Under the pieces are notes generated by a model that saw only the letters and a program-made list of their open reading frames with translations, did not search any database and was not told the DNA's origin. Made by a program: the position numbers and the translations under genes. This document shows, piece by piece, positions 1 through 10,266 of a stretch of DNA of 64,000 nucleotides. The first letter of the stretch is position 1. Each line of letters starts with the position of its first letter. The DNA comes from Planctomycetota bacterium (lineage in GTDB: Bacteria > Planctomycetota > UBA1135 > UBA2386). The stretch lies in contig JADLHO010000118.1 in assembly GCA_020848735.1 (NCBI GenBank), positions 1-64,000 on the forward strand. The letters run 5' to 3'.

Positions 1-455
1 CCGCTCAGGGGCCCGAGCACGAAGAAGACGACGAGGCAGCCGAGCGCGGAGCCGATGAGGTTGAAGCCGTAGCGCGCGTGCACGCTGCCGCTCGGATCCG
101 CGAGGATCGCCGCGACGGCCATGCCCGCGGAGACGTACGGCGCCGCGAGTGCGGCGAGCAGTCCCACCGTCCAGAAGTCGAGCGCGAACTCGAGGTGGTC
201 GGAGGCGTGCGCGAAGAAGACGTGCGCGACGACGAGCAGGAGCGCGGTCGCCAGCAGGTTGCGGGCGACGAGGGCGCGCGGGTCGCGGAGCTCCTTCTTG
301 AGCGAGAGCACCGAGCCGCCGGCCCCGAAGCCGAGCAGGACGACGCCGACGACGAGGAAGATCAGGCCGTTCTCGAGGGAGTAGGCGAAGATCTTCGTCT
401 CGAGGACCTCGAGCGCGAGCACGAGGCAGGAGAGCGCGAGCAGGACGAACGGCAT
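1..455 (-). CDS. N-terminal part of polytopic membrane protein (spermidine-synthase-like family), runs off the window
   Basis: This reading frame is absent from the ORF track because it has no stop inside the window. Read on the minus strand from the ATG at 455 it gives about 151 residues beginning MPFVLLALSCLVLALEVLE. At least four hydrophobic segments follow, including IFLVVGVVLLGFGAGGSVLSL and a last one reading GFNLIGSALGCLVVFFVLGP. The start (helix with an E-x-L-x-T/K element) and the GxxLGC helix resemble the membrane half of bacterial spermidine-synthase-like proteins, which carry multiple helices before a Rossmann methyltransferase-like domain. That second domain would lie outside the window, so the family call is an inference. 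It is divergent from the tRNA-Ser that follows. Confidence 0.6.
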   Translation of the reverse strand, partial: MPFVLLALSCLVLALEVLETKIFAYSLENGLIFLVVGVVLLGFGAGGSVLSLKKELRDPRALVARNLLATALLLVVAHVFFAHASDHLEFALDFWTVGLLAALAAPYVSAGMAVAAILADPSGSVHARYGFNLIGSALGCLVVFFVLGPLS

Positions 456-661
456 CGACGGGTCGGGAACTTAGCGGGTCGTCCGATGGCTTCGCCCCGT
501 CATCGCGCGCTTCGCGAACTCGAGGGCATGACAGCGCTGGTCCCGCCACGCGGTGCGACGGAGTCCCGTCGCCCTTTTCGGCAGGCGAGCGCTTGCGACC
601 CGAGTCCCGGCTGGGTCTACTGCCCGCCCTCCGGAGCCGCCCTCGAGGCGGATCTGCGTCC

Positions 662-750
662 GGAGAGATGGCAGAGTGGCTGAATGCACCACCTTGCTAA
701 GGTGGCGTGGGGTTTACACCTCACCGGGGGTTCGAATCCCCCTCTCTCCG
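662..750 (+). tRNA. tRNA-Ser (anticodon GCT)
   Basis: The acceptor arms GGAGAGA (662-668) and TCTCTCC (743-749) pair perfectly, and the base at 750 is G, the usual discriminator of serine tRNAs. The anticodon stem CCACC/GGTGG encloses the loop TTGCTAA, giving anticodon GCT, which reads AGC/AGU. A long variable arm (GTGGGGTTTACACCTCAC) is present, as expected for a class II tRNA, and the T arm has the normal GTTCGAATC loop. No CCA is encoded. The ORFs the track calls across this stretch (78-683, 684-1265 and 707-1285) run through the tRNA and must start later or be shadows. Confidence 0.97.
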
Positions 751-794
751 TGGCGATCCTCGCCGCGCGTCCGGCTCGACCGGGCGCGCGGCGA

Positions 795-1265
795 GTGGCA
801 TCGCAGGGCGCTCCGTCGCGGCGGTTCTGCCGCGCGCTCCTCGCGCCGGCACTCCTCGCGATCGCGGCCTGCGCCGCCCCACGCTGGCAGGCCGCGGCGG
901 AACCCAGCTCGGCCGGGCTGATCGTCGATGGTGTGCTGCGCAGCGCGAGCCGGATCGACGAGCCGGTCCCCTACTACGGCGTCGTCGAGCTGAGCGCGGT
1001 CCCCCCGATCGGCGCGACGAGCAGCGACGGCCAGTCCCCGCTCGCCGCCACCCGTGGCCAGCTCGCGATCGAGCCGCCCGTGAGCCCCTGGCTCTTCCCC
1101 CTCGACTTCTTCGTCGAGATGGCCCGCTCGCCCTTCGTCACGGAGACGCCCGCGAGGATCGAGCTGGTGTGTCCTCCGCGCAGCGACGTCGCCGCGCCGG
1201 CCGCGCCCCCGCCGGGCCTCGAGTCGTTCCTGCTGCGCGCGCGGGCGGCGGCCGCGCGGCGCTGA
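795..1265 (+). CDS. Small predicted lipoprotein of unknown function
   Basis: The track starts this frame inside the tRNA (684), which cannot be right. The GTG at 795 gives a short basic n-region with RR, a hydrophobic stretch LLAPALLAIAAC with a lipobox-type cysteine, and about 130 residues of mature protein. A second GTG at 750 is possible but would overlap the tRNA end. The mature part contains VDGVLRSASRIDEPVPYYGVVELSAVPP and a Pro/Ala-rich tail; I do not recognise a domain. The protein is likely anchored in a membrane facing the periplasm. The gene lies 16 bp upstream of the MurD-like ligase and may be co-transcribed with it. Codon use is the normal GC-rich type of its neighbours. Confidence 0.6.
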   Translation: MASQGAPSRRFCRALLAPALLAIAACAAPRWQAAAEPSSAGLIVDGVLRSASRIDEPVPYYGVVELSAVPPIGATSSDGQSPLAATRGQLAIEPPVSPWLFPLDFFVEMARSPFVTETPARIELVCPPRSDVAAPAAPPPGLESFLLRARAAAARR

Positions 1266-1281
1266 GAGTCCGGCCGCAACC

Positions 1282-2700
1282 ATGACGCACGCCGCCCACG
1301 CCCGCCCCCTCGCCCTCGTCCTCGGACTCGGCCGCTTCGGCGGCGGACGCGAGGCGGCGCGCTTCCTCGCGCGGCACGGCTACGCCCTCCGCGTCGCCGA
1401 CAAGGCCCCGCCCGACTCCATCGCGGAGGCGATCGCCGCGCTCGAGGGACTCGAGGTCGACTGGCGTCTCGGACCGGAGAGCGAGGCGCTCCTCGACGGC
1501 GTCGCGCTGGTGGTCGTCAACCCCGCGATCCCGAACGAGCACGAGGTCCTCGTCGCCGCGCGACGCCGCGGCATCCCCTGCACGCAGGAGGTCGCGCTCT
1601 TCCTCGAGAGCTATCCGGGTCGCGTGGTGCTGGTCAGCGGCACCAACGGCAAGTCGTCGACGACGACGCTGCTCGCGCGCGCGTTGCGCTGCGCGTCGAT
1701 CGACACGCTCGTCGGGGGCAACCTCGGCAACAGCCTGCTCGCCGACGAGGCGCAGTGGCGCACGGACCAGTGCGCGGTGCTCGAGATCTCCTCGTTCCAG
1801 CTCGAACGCCTCGACCCCGCGCGCCACCGCGTGTGCGGCGCGGTCATGACGCCGGTCACGCGCGACCATCTCGATCGCCACGGTTCGCTCGAGGCGTACC
1901 GCGCGGCGAAGGCCGTCGCCGCGCGCCTCGCGTCGGAGTTCTGGGTGTACGGCGCCGGCGATGCGGTCGCCGCGGGCTTCGCGACGAACGCGAAGACGAC
2001 GCTGCGCCATCGGCACGGCCCGGCCCAGGCCGGCGATGCCGCGTTCCTCGGCGACGGCTGGCTCGTCCTCGGCACGGGCGACGACCCGGGCCCGCTCTGC
2101 CACGTCGATGCGCTGCGACTGCTCGGCGAGTTCCACTGGGACAACGCGATGGGCGCCGCGCTCGCCGCGCAGGCGCTGGGGGCGAAGCGCCACGCCATCG
2201 GCCTCGGCCTCGCGATCCAGGCGCCCCTGCCCTACCGCCTCCAGTTCGCCGGCCTGCGCGGGAAGGTCCGCGTCTACGACAACGCGGTGTCGACGGCCAT
2301 CGAGTCCACCGAGTCCGCACTCGACAGCCTCGCCGGCCCCGTCCACTGGGTCGGCGGCGGCAAGAGCAAGGAAGGCGACGCCGGCTACGCCCGCTGCGCG
2401 GAGGCCCTGGCCACGCGCGTCGCGAGCGCCGCGCTCTTCGGCGCCGCAGCCGCGCGCCTGGGCGAGGAGCTGGCTGCTCGCCGGGTCACGGTGAGCACCC
2501 ACGATCAGCTCGAGGCCGCCCTCGACGCCGCGCTGGCGCGCGCCCGTCCCGGCGAGGCCCTGCTCTTCAGTCCGGCCTTCGCCTCGTTCGACCAGTTCCC
2601 CAACTTCCGCGCGCGCGCCCAGCGCTTCCGCGCGTGGCTCGATGCCGGCGCGGCGAAGGCGCGGGCGGGCACCGCGCTGCCGCGCGCGCAGGAAATCTGA
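1282..2700 (+). CDS. murD: Mur ligase, UDP-N-acetylmuramoylalanine--D-glutamate ligase (MurD-like)
   Basis: The 472-residue protein has the three-domain layout of Mur ligases. An N-terminal Rossmann-like start reads VLGLGRFGGGREAARFL. The ATP-binding P-loop VSGTNGKSSTTTL is at about residues 118-130. The C-terminal MurD signature LLFSPAFASFDQFPNF precedes a final RAQRFRAWL helix. MurD adds D-glutamate to UDP-MurNAc-L-Ala in the cytoplasm during peptidoglycan synthesis, and the length fits. Two oddities stand out. The gene is not in a dcw/mur cluster here. The linker motif that in typical MurD reads like YDDSKATN appears as YDNAVSTAIEST, so the usual lysine region is altered. Substrate assignment is therefore by closest motif match; a specialised Mur-ligase paralogue is possible. 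Confidence 0.85.
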   Translation: MTHAAHARPLALVLGLGRFGGGREAARFLARHGYALRVADKAPPDSIAEAIAALEGLEVDWRLGPESEALLDGVALVVVNPAIPNEHEVLVAARRRGIPCTQEVALFLESYPGRVVLVSGTNGKSSTTTLLARALRCASIDTLVGGNLGNSLLADEAQWRTDQCAVLEISSFQLERLDPARHRVCGAVMTPVTRDHLDRHGSLEAYRAAKAVAARLASEFWVYGAGDAVAAGFATNAKTTLRHRHGPAQAGDAAFLGDGWLVLGTGDDPGPLCHVDALRLLGEFHWDNAMGAALAAQALGAKRHAIGLGLAIQAPLPYRLQFAGLRGKVRVYDNAVSTAIESTESALDSLAGPVHWVGGGKSKEGDAGYARCAEALATRVASAALFGAAAARLGEELAARRVTVSTHDQLEAALDAALARARPGEALLFSPAFASFDQFPNFRARAQRFRAWLDAGAAKARAGTALPRAQEI

Positions 2701-2777
2701 AGGGCCGCGAATCCCACGGCGCTGCCCGGGACTCCCTGCCGTGGCGAACCGCACCGGTTCGCGACGGAGTCCACCCG

Positions 2778-2975
2778 ATGAAGCTGCTGGCCACCAACGA
2801 AGGCACCCTCGATCGCGCGCTGCGCGTCGCACTCGGTCTCGGCATCCTCTCCCTCGCGTTCGTCGGGCCGCAGAGCCCCTGGGCCTGGCTCGGCCTCGTC
2901 CCGCTGCTCACGGGCCTGCTCGGCTCGTGTCCGCTCTACACCTTGCTCGGCGTGCGCACCTGCAGGATCGGTTGA
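2778..2975 (+). CDS. DUF2892 small inner-membrane protein (YgaP membrane-domain-like)
   Basis: This 65-residue protein begins MKLLATNEGTLDRALRVALG and has two hydrophobic helices, the second being LGLVPLLTGLLGSCPLYTLLG. The N-G-T-x-D-R opening and the GxCPLYxLLG ending are the hallmarks of the DUF2892 family, found alone or as the membrane part of YgaP rhodaneses; the family's cellular role is not established. Two cysteines sit in the second half (SCPLY and RTCRIG). The ATG at 2778 is the only sensible start. Its stop overlaps the TTG start of the sigma factor gene (TTGA), suggesting translational coupling. Confidence 0.85.
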   Translation: MKLLATNEGTLDRALRVALGLGILSLAFVGPQSPWAWLGLVPLLTGLLGSCPLYTLLGVRTCRIG

Positions 2976-3583
2976 CACCCGCTGACGGACGAGGGCCGCC
3001 GACGAGCGCTGCCGACGACCGCGAAGTCCTGGGCCGCGCCGCACGCGGCGACGCGACGGCGTTCGAGGACTTCGTGCAGCGCCACGAGGCCGCGCTCTGG
3101 CGCTACGCACGCGCGTTGTGCACCGACGACGCGCGCGCGGAGGACGCGCTGCAGGAGACCTTCGTGCAGGCCTGGCGTTCGGCCGCGAGCTTCCGCGGCG
3201 AGGGTTCGGCCCGCGCCTGGATCTTCACCATCGCCCGCAATCACGTGCGACGCAACGCGCGCCGCGCGCGTCACGAGCACGAAGCGCGCCACACCCCGCC
3301 CGATGCGACGCTCGAGGAACTCGCCACGGCCGCCGGCTTTGCCGCACCCGCCGATCTCGGCTTCGCACAGCGGCTCGACGACCGCGACGAGGTCCTGGCC
3401 GCCCTCGCCCGCCTCGACGCCGCGGACCGCGAGCTCGTCGTCCTGCGCGACCTCGAAGGCCACGACAACGAGACTGTGGCCGCGCTGCTCGGCCTCGGCC
3501 TGGCCGCGACGAAGAGCCGTGTGCACCGCGCACGTCTGCGACTTCTCGCCGAACTGAGACGGAGCCGTGAAGGACATGCGTGA
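2972..3583 (+). CDS. ECF-type RNA polymerase sigma factor
   Basis: The protein is a two-domain sigma-70 factor of the extracytoplasmic-function type. Region 2 includes the core DALQETFVQAWRSAASFRG, and region 4 holds a helix-turn-helix ending VAALLGLGLAATKSRVHRAR. The track's longer frame begins in the upstream genes. I choose the TTG at 2972 because it overlaps the DUF2892 stop and follows AGGA at a suitable distance; this gives 203 residues. The loop between the two domains (EHEARHTPPDATLEEL and onward) is longer than in minimal ECFs. The gene overlaps the following anti-sigma gene by 17 bp, so the three genes look translationally coupled. Regulon members are unknown. Confidence 0.9.
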   Translation: MTPADGRGPPTSAADDREVLGRAARGDATAFEDFVQRHEAALWRYARALCTDDARAEDALQETFVQAWRSAASFRGEGSARAWIFTIARNHVRRNARRARHEHEARHTPPDATLEELATAAGFAAPADLGFAQRLDDRDEVLAALARLDAADRELVVLRDLEGHDNETVAALLGLGLAATKSRVHRARLRLLAELRRSREGHA

Positions 3584-3839
3584 GATCGCCGGTCTGCGTT
3601 GCGACGAGGTGCTGGAACTCCTGCCCGGCGCCCTCGACGGCGAGCTCGACACCGCGACCGCAGCCCGCGTGCGCGCGCACGTCGCGGCCTGCGATCAGTG
3701 CGAGCGCTTCGGCGCGCGGTACGCCGCGCTCGTGCAGACGCTGCGCACGCGGCACGCGCCCGCGAGCGCACCGGACCAGGCGCTGCGCGCGCGGCTTCGC
3801 GCACGGCTCGCGGCGGAGCGGCCAGGGCCCGATGCGTGA
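3567..3839 (+). CDS. Anti-sigma factor with zinc-finger (ZAS) motif
   Basis: The 90-residue soluble protein carries the anti-sigma zinc motif HVAACDQC (H-x3-C-x2-C) in a helical N-terminal domain (CDEVLELLPGALDGELD upstream of it). It then ends in a short basic C-terminal tail with no transmembrane segment. ZAS proteins hold their cognate ECF sigma inactive in the cytoplasm, usually responding to redox or other stress. The gene starts inside the sigma factor gene (GTG at 3567 or ATG at 3576), a strong sign the two are partners. Because it lacks a membrane helix, it is likely a soluble sensor, or it relies on another protein for signal input. Confidence 0.85.
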   Translation: MKDMREIAGLRCDEVLELLPGALDGELDTATAARVRAHVAACDQCERFGARYAALVQTLRTRHAPASAPDQALRARLRARLAAERPGPDA

Positions 3840-3946
3840 GATCCGGATTCCGCACGCGCGCGTGCGGCCGACGGACGGCGGACCCGCGAAACACGCGCGG
3901 CACTTCGCTTGTTGAGCCGCGTGCTCCGCTCATCCCGAGGTCCATC

Positions 3947-6283
3947 GTGAGTCATCGCGCGTCACCCGTGTCGGCCGCACTCCACCGTCGTCGGGCGCGG
4001 CGTTCCCGCGCCTCCGTCCCCGCGCGCGCGGCGTGGCCGTTCGCACTGCTCGGTGCGCTGCTCCTGTGCCCGGCGATCCCCGGCCAGGTGGCCTGGCAGT
4101 CCCTCCAGCGTCCCGGTCCCGCCGCGCGTTCGCAGCACGCGATGGCCTACGACCTCGTGCGCGACCGCATCGTGCTCTTCGGCGGCAGCGACACGACGGG
4201 TTGGATCCTCGACGAGACCTTCGAGTGGGACGGGAGCGGCTGGGATCGCCGCAGCCCCACGACGCGGCCTTCGGCGCGCCGCGACGCCGCGCTCGCCTTC
4301 GACCTCCTGCGCGGCACGGTGCTGCTCTTCGGCGGAGAGGATCGCTCCGGCAACGATCTCGCGGACACCTGGGAGTGGAACGGCGTAAACTGGACCCGCC
4401 TCGCGCCGGCCGTGAGTCCACCGGGTCGTCGTTCCCATGCCCTCGCGTTCGACTTCGCGAGCGGCCGCATCCTGCTCTTCGGCGGGGAGCGTGCGGGCGT
4501 CGCGCTCGGCGACACCTGGGAGTGGAACGGCAGCGATTGGACGCAGCGCGCGGTCGGTGCGCCGGCGCCGGCCGCCCGCGGCCGACATGCGCTCGCCACG
4601 GATCCCGTGGCCGGTGGTGTCCTGCTCTTCGGTGGACTGGACGCGATCGGTGCCCGCGGCGACACGTGGCGCTGGAACGGCAACGCGTGGTCGGCCGTGG
4701 GGAGCGGCGGGCCGACCGGCCGCTTCCAACACGCGATGTGCGCGGACTTCGGGCGCGGCCGCGTCGTGCTCTTCGGCGGCACCACCGGGAACTGGGTGCC
4801 CCTCGCGGAGACCTGGACCTGGGACGGCAACGCCTGGACCCTCGCCGCGACGAACAGCAATGCCGCCGCCTACTCGCTCGCGATGGCGTACGACTTCGTG
4901 CGCGGCACCTCGCTCGCGTTCGGCGGGAGCACCTTCTTCCAGATCCTCGGGGAGACCTGGACCTTCGACGGCAGCCAATGGCTGCAGCCCTCGTCGGCGG
5001 CCTCGCCCTCGCCGCGCGCGTACACCGCGCACGCCTTCGACTCGAACCGCCAGCGCTTCGTCGTCTTCGGCGGTGACGACGGCAACCTGCTGGGTGACAC
5101 CTGGGAGTGGGACGGCACCCTCTGGCGTCGCGTCCTTCCGACGCAGCCACCGGGCGTCCGCTGGGGCGCGGCGATGAGCTTCGACCCCTCGCGCGGGCGC
5201 TGCGTGCTCTTCGGTGGCAACAGCAGCTTCGGCCAGTGGTACGGCGACACCTGGGAGTGGGATGGCACGGCCTGGTCGCTGCGCGCGACGAGCGGCCCGC
5301 CCGCGCGCTACGCGCACGCGCTCGTCCACGATCGCGGCCGCGCGCGCACGGTGCTCTTCGGTGGTCACGTCGCCGCGGGGATGGCGAGCGACACCTGGGA
5401 GTGGGACGGCAACGTCTGGCGCCAGGTCCTCACGCCGCAGGCGCCGTCGGGTCGCATCGACACCGCGCTCGCGTACGACGAACTCCGCGGGCGCGTCGTG
5501 CTCTTCGGCGGCCTCGACACGAACGGCTTCCTCGCCGACACCTGGGAGTACGACGGGACGAACTGGATCCAGCGCACTCCCGGCAGCTCGCCGCCCGTTC
5601 GCTACCAGCACGCGATGACGTACGACGCGGCGCGCGGCGTGTGCGTGCTCCACGCGGGCCTGGGCGACAGCGGCGTGCGCAACGACGTCTGGGAGTACGA
5701 CGGCACGACCTGGTCGCAGCGCAGCGCGGCTCCCGCACCCTCGGGCCGCCACCAGCACGCGCTCGGCTACGACGCCCGCAGCGCGCGCGTGGTCCTCTTC
5801 GGCGGACTCGACGCCACGAACGCGTTCGTCTCCGACACCTGGCTCTACGGTCCGACCCGGCCGGCGCGGGTCACGGCCTTCGCGAGCGGTTGTCCCGGCG
5901 CGGCCGGGGTCCCCAGCCTCGCGGTCGTGCAAGGTGGACTGCCCTGGCTCGGTTCGACCCTGACGCTGCAGCTCGACGCGATCGGCACGGCGCAGCCCGC
6001 GCTGCTGATCCTCGGGCTCTCGCGCACGCTCTGGGGCAGCACGCCGCTGCCCCGGGAGCTCGGCGCATTCGGCATGCCCGGCTGCCACCTCGCGGTCTCG
6101 ATCGACGCGAGCGTCGCCCTCGGCGGCACGTCGAATGCGCGGCGCTTCAGCCTGGGCGTCCCGGCGCAGACGGCGTTGCTCGGCGCCGCCCTGCACGCGC
6201 AGGGACTCGTCGTGGCTCCGGGCGCCAATGCGCTCGGCCTCGCGCTCAGCAATGCGGTCGAAGCGGAGCTCGGATCGCGCTGA
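3947..6283 (+). CDS. Secreted Kelch-type beta-propeller protein with planctomycete C-terminal domain
   Basis: I place the start at the GTG at 3947 (GAGG upstream), giving 778 residues with a long arginine-rich n-region and a hydrophobic signal segment WPFALLGALLLCPAIPGQ. Twelve repeats of roughly 55 residues follow, each with a VLLFGG-type strand and a DTWEWDG-type strand (IVLFGGSD, VLLFGGED, ILLFGGER and so on). That suggests one or two Kelch/galactose-oxidase-type propellers. The eleventh repeat is degenerate (CVLHAGLG). From about residue 640 a different domain begins with FASGCPGAAGVPSL and ends ALSNAVEAELG; it reappears in the LamG protein at 39.4 kb. Function is unknown; a cell-surface or secreted structural/adhesive role is an inference. 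It ends 30 bp from the convergent gp19-like gene. Confidence 0.85.
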   Translation: MSHRASPVSAALHRRRARRSRASVPARAAWPFALLGALLLCPAIPGQVAWQSLQRPGPAARSQHAMAYDLVRDRIVLFGGSDTTGWILDETFEWDGSGWDRRSPTTRPSARRDAALAFDLLRGTVLLFGGEDRSGNDLADTWEWNGVNWTRLAPAVSPPGRRSHALAFDFASGRILLFGGERAGVALGDTWEWNGSDWTQRAVGAPAPAARGRHALATDPVAGGVLLFGGLDAIGARGDTWRWNGNAWSAVGSGGPTGRFQHAMCADFGRGRVVLFGGTTGNWVPLAETWTWDGNAWTLAATNSNAAAYSLAMAYDFVRGTSLAFGGSTFFQILGETWTFDGSQWLQPSSAASPSPRAYTAHAFDSNRQRFVVFGGDDGNLLGDTWEWDGTLWRRVLPTQPPGVRWGAAMSFDPSRGRCVLFGGNSSFGQWYGDTWEWDGTAWSLRATSGPPARYAHALVHDRGRARTVLFGGHVAAGMASDTWEWDGNVWRQVLTPQAPSGRIDTALAYDELRGRVVLFGGLDTNGFLADTWEYDGTNWIQRTPGSSPPVRYQHAMTYDAARGVCVLHAGLGDSGVRNDVWEYDGTTWSQRSAAPAPSGRHQHALGYDARSARVVLFGGLDATNAFVSDTWLYGPTRPARVTAFASGCPGAAGVPSLAVVQGGLPWLGSTLTLQLDAIGTAQPALLILGLSRTLWGSTPLPRELGAFGMPGCHLAVSIDASVALGGTSNARRFSLGVPAQTALLGAALHAQGLVVAPGANALGLALSNAVEAELGSR

Positions 6284-6313
6284 TCGGGCGCGGCGTCTAC
6301 GGCGCGGCGGCGC

Positions 6314-7246
6314 TCACTTCCCCACGGCCCACTGCTCGACGAAGCAGCTCACGTCGTAGCTCGTCATCCGATCGCCGCTGGCCTGCACACGGCGCAGCGC
6401 GTAGAGGCCCACGCCGGCGGCATCGAGGCGCAGGACGGTCGACTTGAGGTCCTGCGTGAGGACTTCGACCGTCGCCGTCGTCGCCAGGCCCTCGGTCTTG
6501 CCCTCGAGCAGAGTGGCCTTGGCCCAGTCGACGAAACCCGCAGCGCCGGCCTCGCCGACGCCGAGCGCGAGGTCGCCCACGCGCATGGTGATCTGCTCGC
6601 TGACCTTGCCCCGTCCGGTACCGACGCCGCTCGCCACCCCCTCGAACGCGACCGTGATCGGCGCGACCCGCGCGACGCGTGTGCAGTCGACGCCGGGGAT
6701 CGTGACGCGGAAGTTCGCCACGCCCGCGCGCTTCTGCCTGGCCACGCTCCCCGCGATCGAGTCGCCGGCCGTGCCGCTCGTCACGCGCTCCGGCTGGAAG
6801 CTCAGCGTGACGTCGAGCAGGTCCTTGCTCGACGCGTCGAGCGCGGGGAACTCGATCTTGACCAACTGCGCGCGTTGCGCGACCAGCCGATGCGCGACCT
6901 TCTGGTTGAGGTCGAGCTGGGCGATCGACACATCGAGGCGCGGTGGCTTGCCGGCGAGCGCATCGCGGATCCAGGGCAGGAAGTCCTCGAAGTCGCCGGT
7001 GACGACCAGGGGCTCGAAGCGCACCGCCCCGACCCGCTTCTTCGCCACGGCCTGCGGGCCGGTCGGCTGCACGATCACCTCGGCCACGGCGTCGCCGCCG
7101 CTCGCGCGGCGGAGCATGAAGACCTTGCCGCCGGCCTCGAGGGCGACGGCGCTCGGTGCGCCGATGCCGCCCTTCTGCGCCGCGATCGGCGTGACGGCGA
7201 GCGAGAGGGCGGCGAGGACGGCGACGACACGGTTCGCGATGGACAT
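6314..7246 (-). CDS. Secreted protein with two tail-tube (gp19-like) domains, last gene of the cytochrome locus
   Basis: The start is the ATG at 7246, preceded by AGGAG at good spacing. The 310-residue product has a clear Sec signal (MSIANRVVAVLAALSLAV, cut after PIAAQ). Two similar halves follow. Half one contains FLPWIRDALAGKPPRLDVSI and later FPALDASSKDLLDVTLSFQPE. Half two contains FVDWAKATLLEGKT and TATVEVLTQDLKSTVLRL, ending in YDVSCFVEQW. This pattern (W-helix, -GK-, antiparallel strands, L-DASS-x5-L) matches the T4 gp19-type tail-tube family of contractile injection systems. Here, however, it is duplicated and exported, and there are no sheath, baseplate or ATPase genes nearby. I infer an extracytoplasmic, perhaps polymer-forming protein linked to the cytochromes; the role is untested. 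Confidence 0.65.
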   Translation of the reverse strand: MSIANRVVAVLAALSLAVTPIAAQKGGIGAPSAVALEAGGKVFMLRRASGGDAVAEVIVQPTGPQAVAKKRVGAVRFEPLVVTGDFEDFLPWIRDALAGKPPRLDVSIAQLDLNQKVAHRLVAQRAQLVKIEFPALDASSKDLLDVTLSFQPERVTSGTAGDSIAGSVARQKRAGVANFRVTIPGVDCTRVARVAPITVAFEGVASGVGTGRGKVSEQITMRVGDLALGVGEAGAAGFVDWAKATLLEGKTEGLATTATVEVLTQDLKSTVLRLDAAGVGLYALRRVQASGDRMTSYDVSCFVEQWAVGK

Positions 7247-7309
7247 GGCTCTCCTGGGCTCTTGGGCCCGGATGGCGCTCATCGGCACGGCGGCGCGCCC
7301 GACTCCAGC

Positions 7310-10090
<2,781 letters not shown>

Positions 10091-10196
10091 GGCCAGACCT
10101 CGTCGCTTCGGTTGCTCGTCGTCGCCCCGCCCGGTCACCGTCGTCTCCGCGCGCCGCGCGGCGATCGGGTGAGTGCCCGAGCCGCTCCTTCTTCGA

Positions 10197-10251
10197 CCGT
10201 CCGCGCGGGAACTTGAGCCGCTTGGACTCCCGCATCCCGTCCGCGCGGGAA
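10197..10251. repeat. Pair of 15-bp direct repeats in the gap between two cytochrome genes
   Basis: CCGTCCGCGCGGGAA occurs at 10197-10211 and again at 10237-10251, exactly 40 bp apart. Each copy contains the palindrome CCGCGCGG. They lie in the 176-bp gap between the 7-haem and 11-haem genes, the only sizeable gap in the operon. They could be a tandem binding site for internal regulation, or a chance product of GC-rich sequence. Confidence 0.4.
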
Positions 10252-10266
10252 GCTCCGCTGCCAACG

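Noticed and set aside
78-683. 201-residue plus-strand ORF at the left edge
   Set aside because: It lies on top of a minus-strand frame with clear membrane helices and runs into the tRNA-Ser; its composition (Arg/Glu-rich) is typical of a GC-rich shadow frame.
1138-2832. 564-residue minus-strand ORF opposite murD
   Set aside because: Arg/Ala/Glu-rich low-complexity translation without motifs; murD on the other strand has full Mur ligase motifs.
3962-6196. 744-residue minus-strand ORF opposite the Kelch protein
   Set aside because: Antisense of the repeats gives pseudo-repeats; the Kelch frame has a signal peptide, an RBS and real motifs.
6314-7246. Considered a prophage or contractile injection system locus because of the gp19-like fold
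   Set aside because: No sheath, baseplate, spike, ATPase or capsid genes in the window, and the protein has a Sec signal, unlike phage tail tubes.
10197-10251. Considered as a CRISPR-type repeat
   Set aside because: Only two copies of 15 bp; no spacer-repeat series and no cas gene anywhere in the window.
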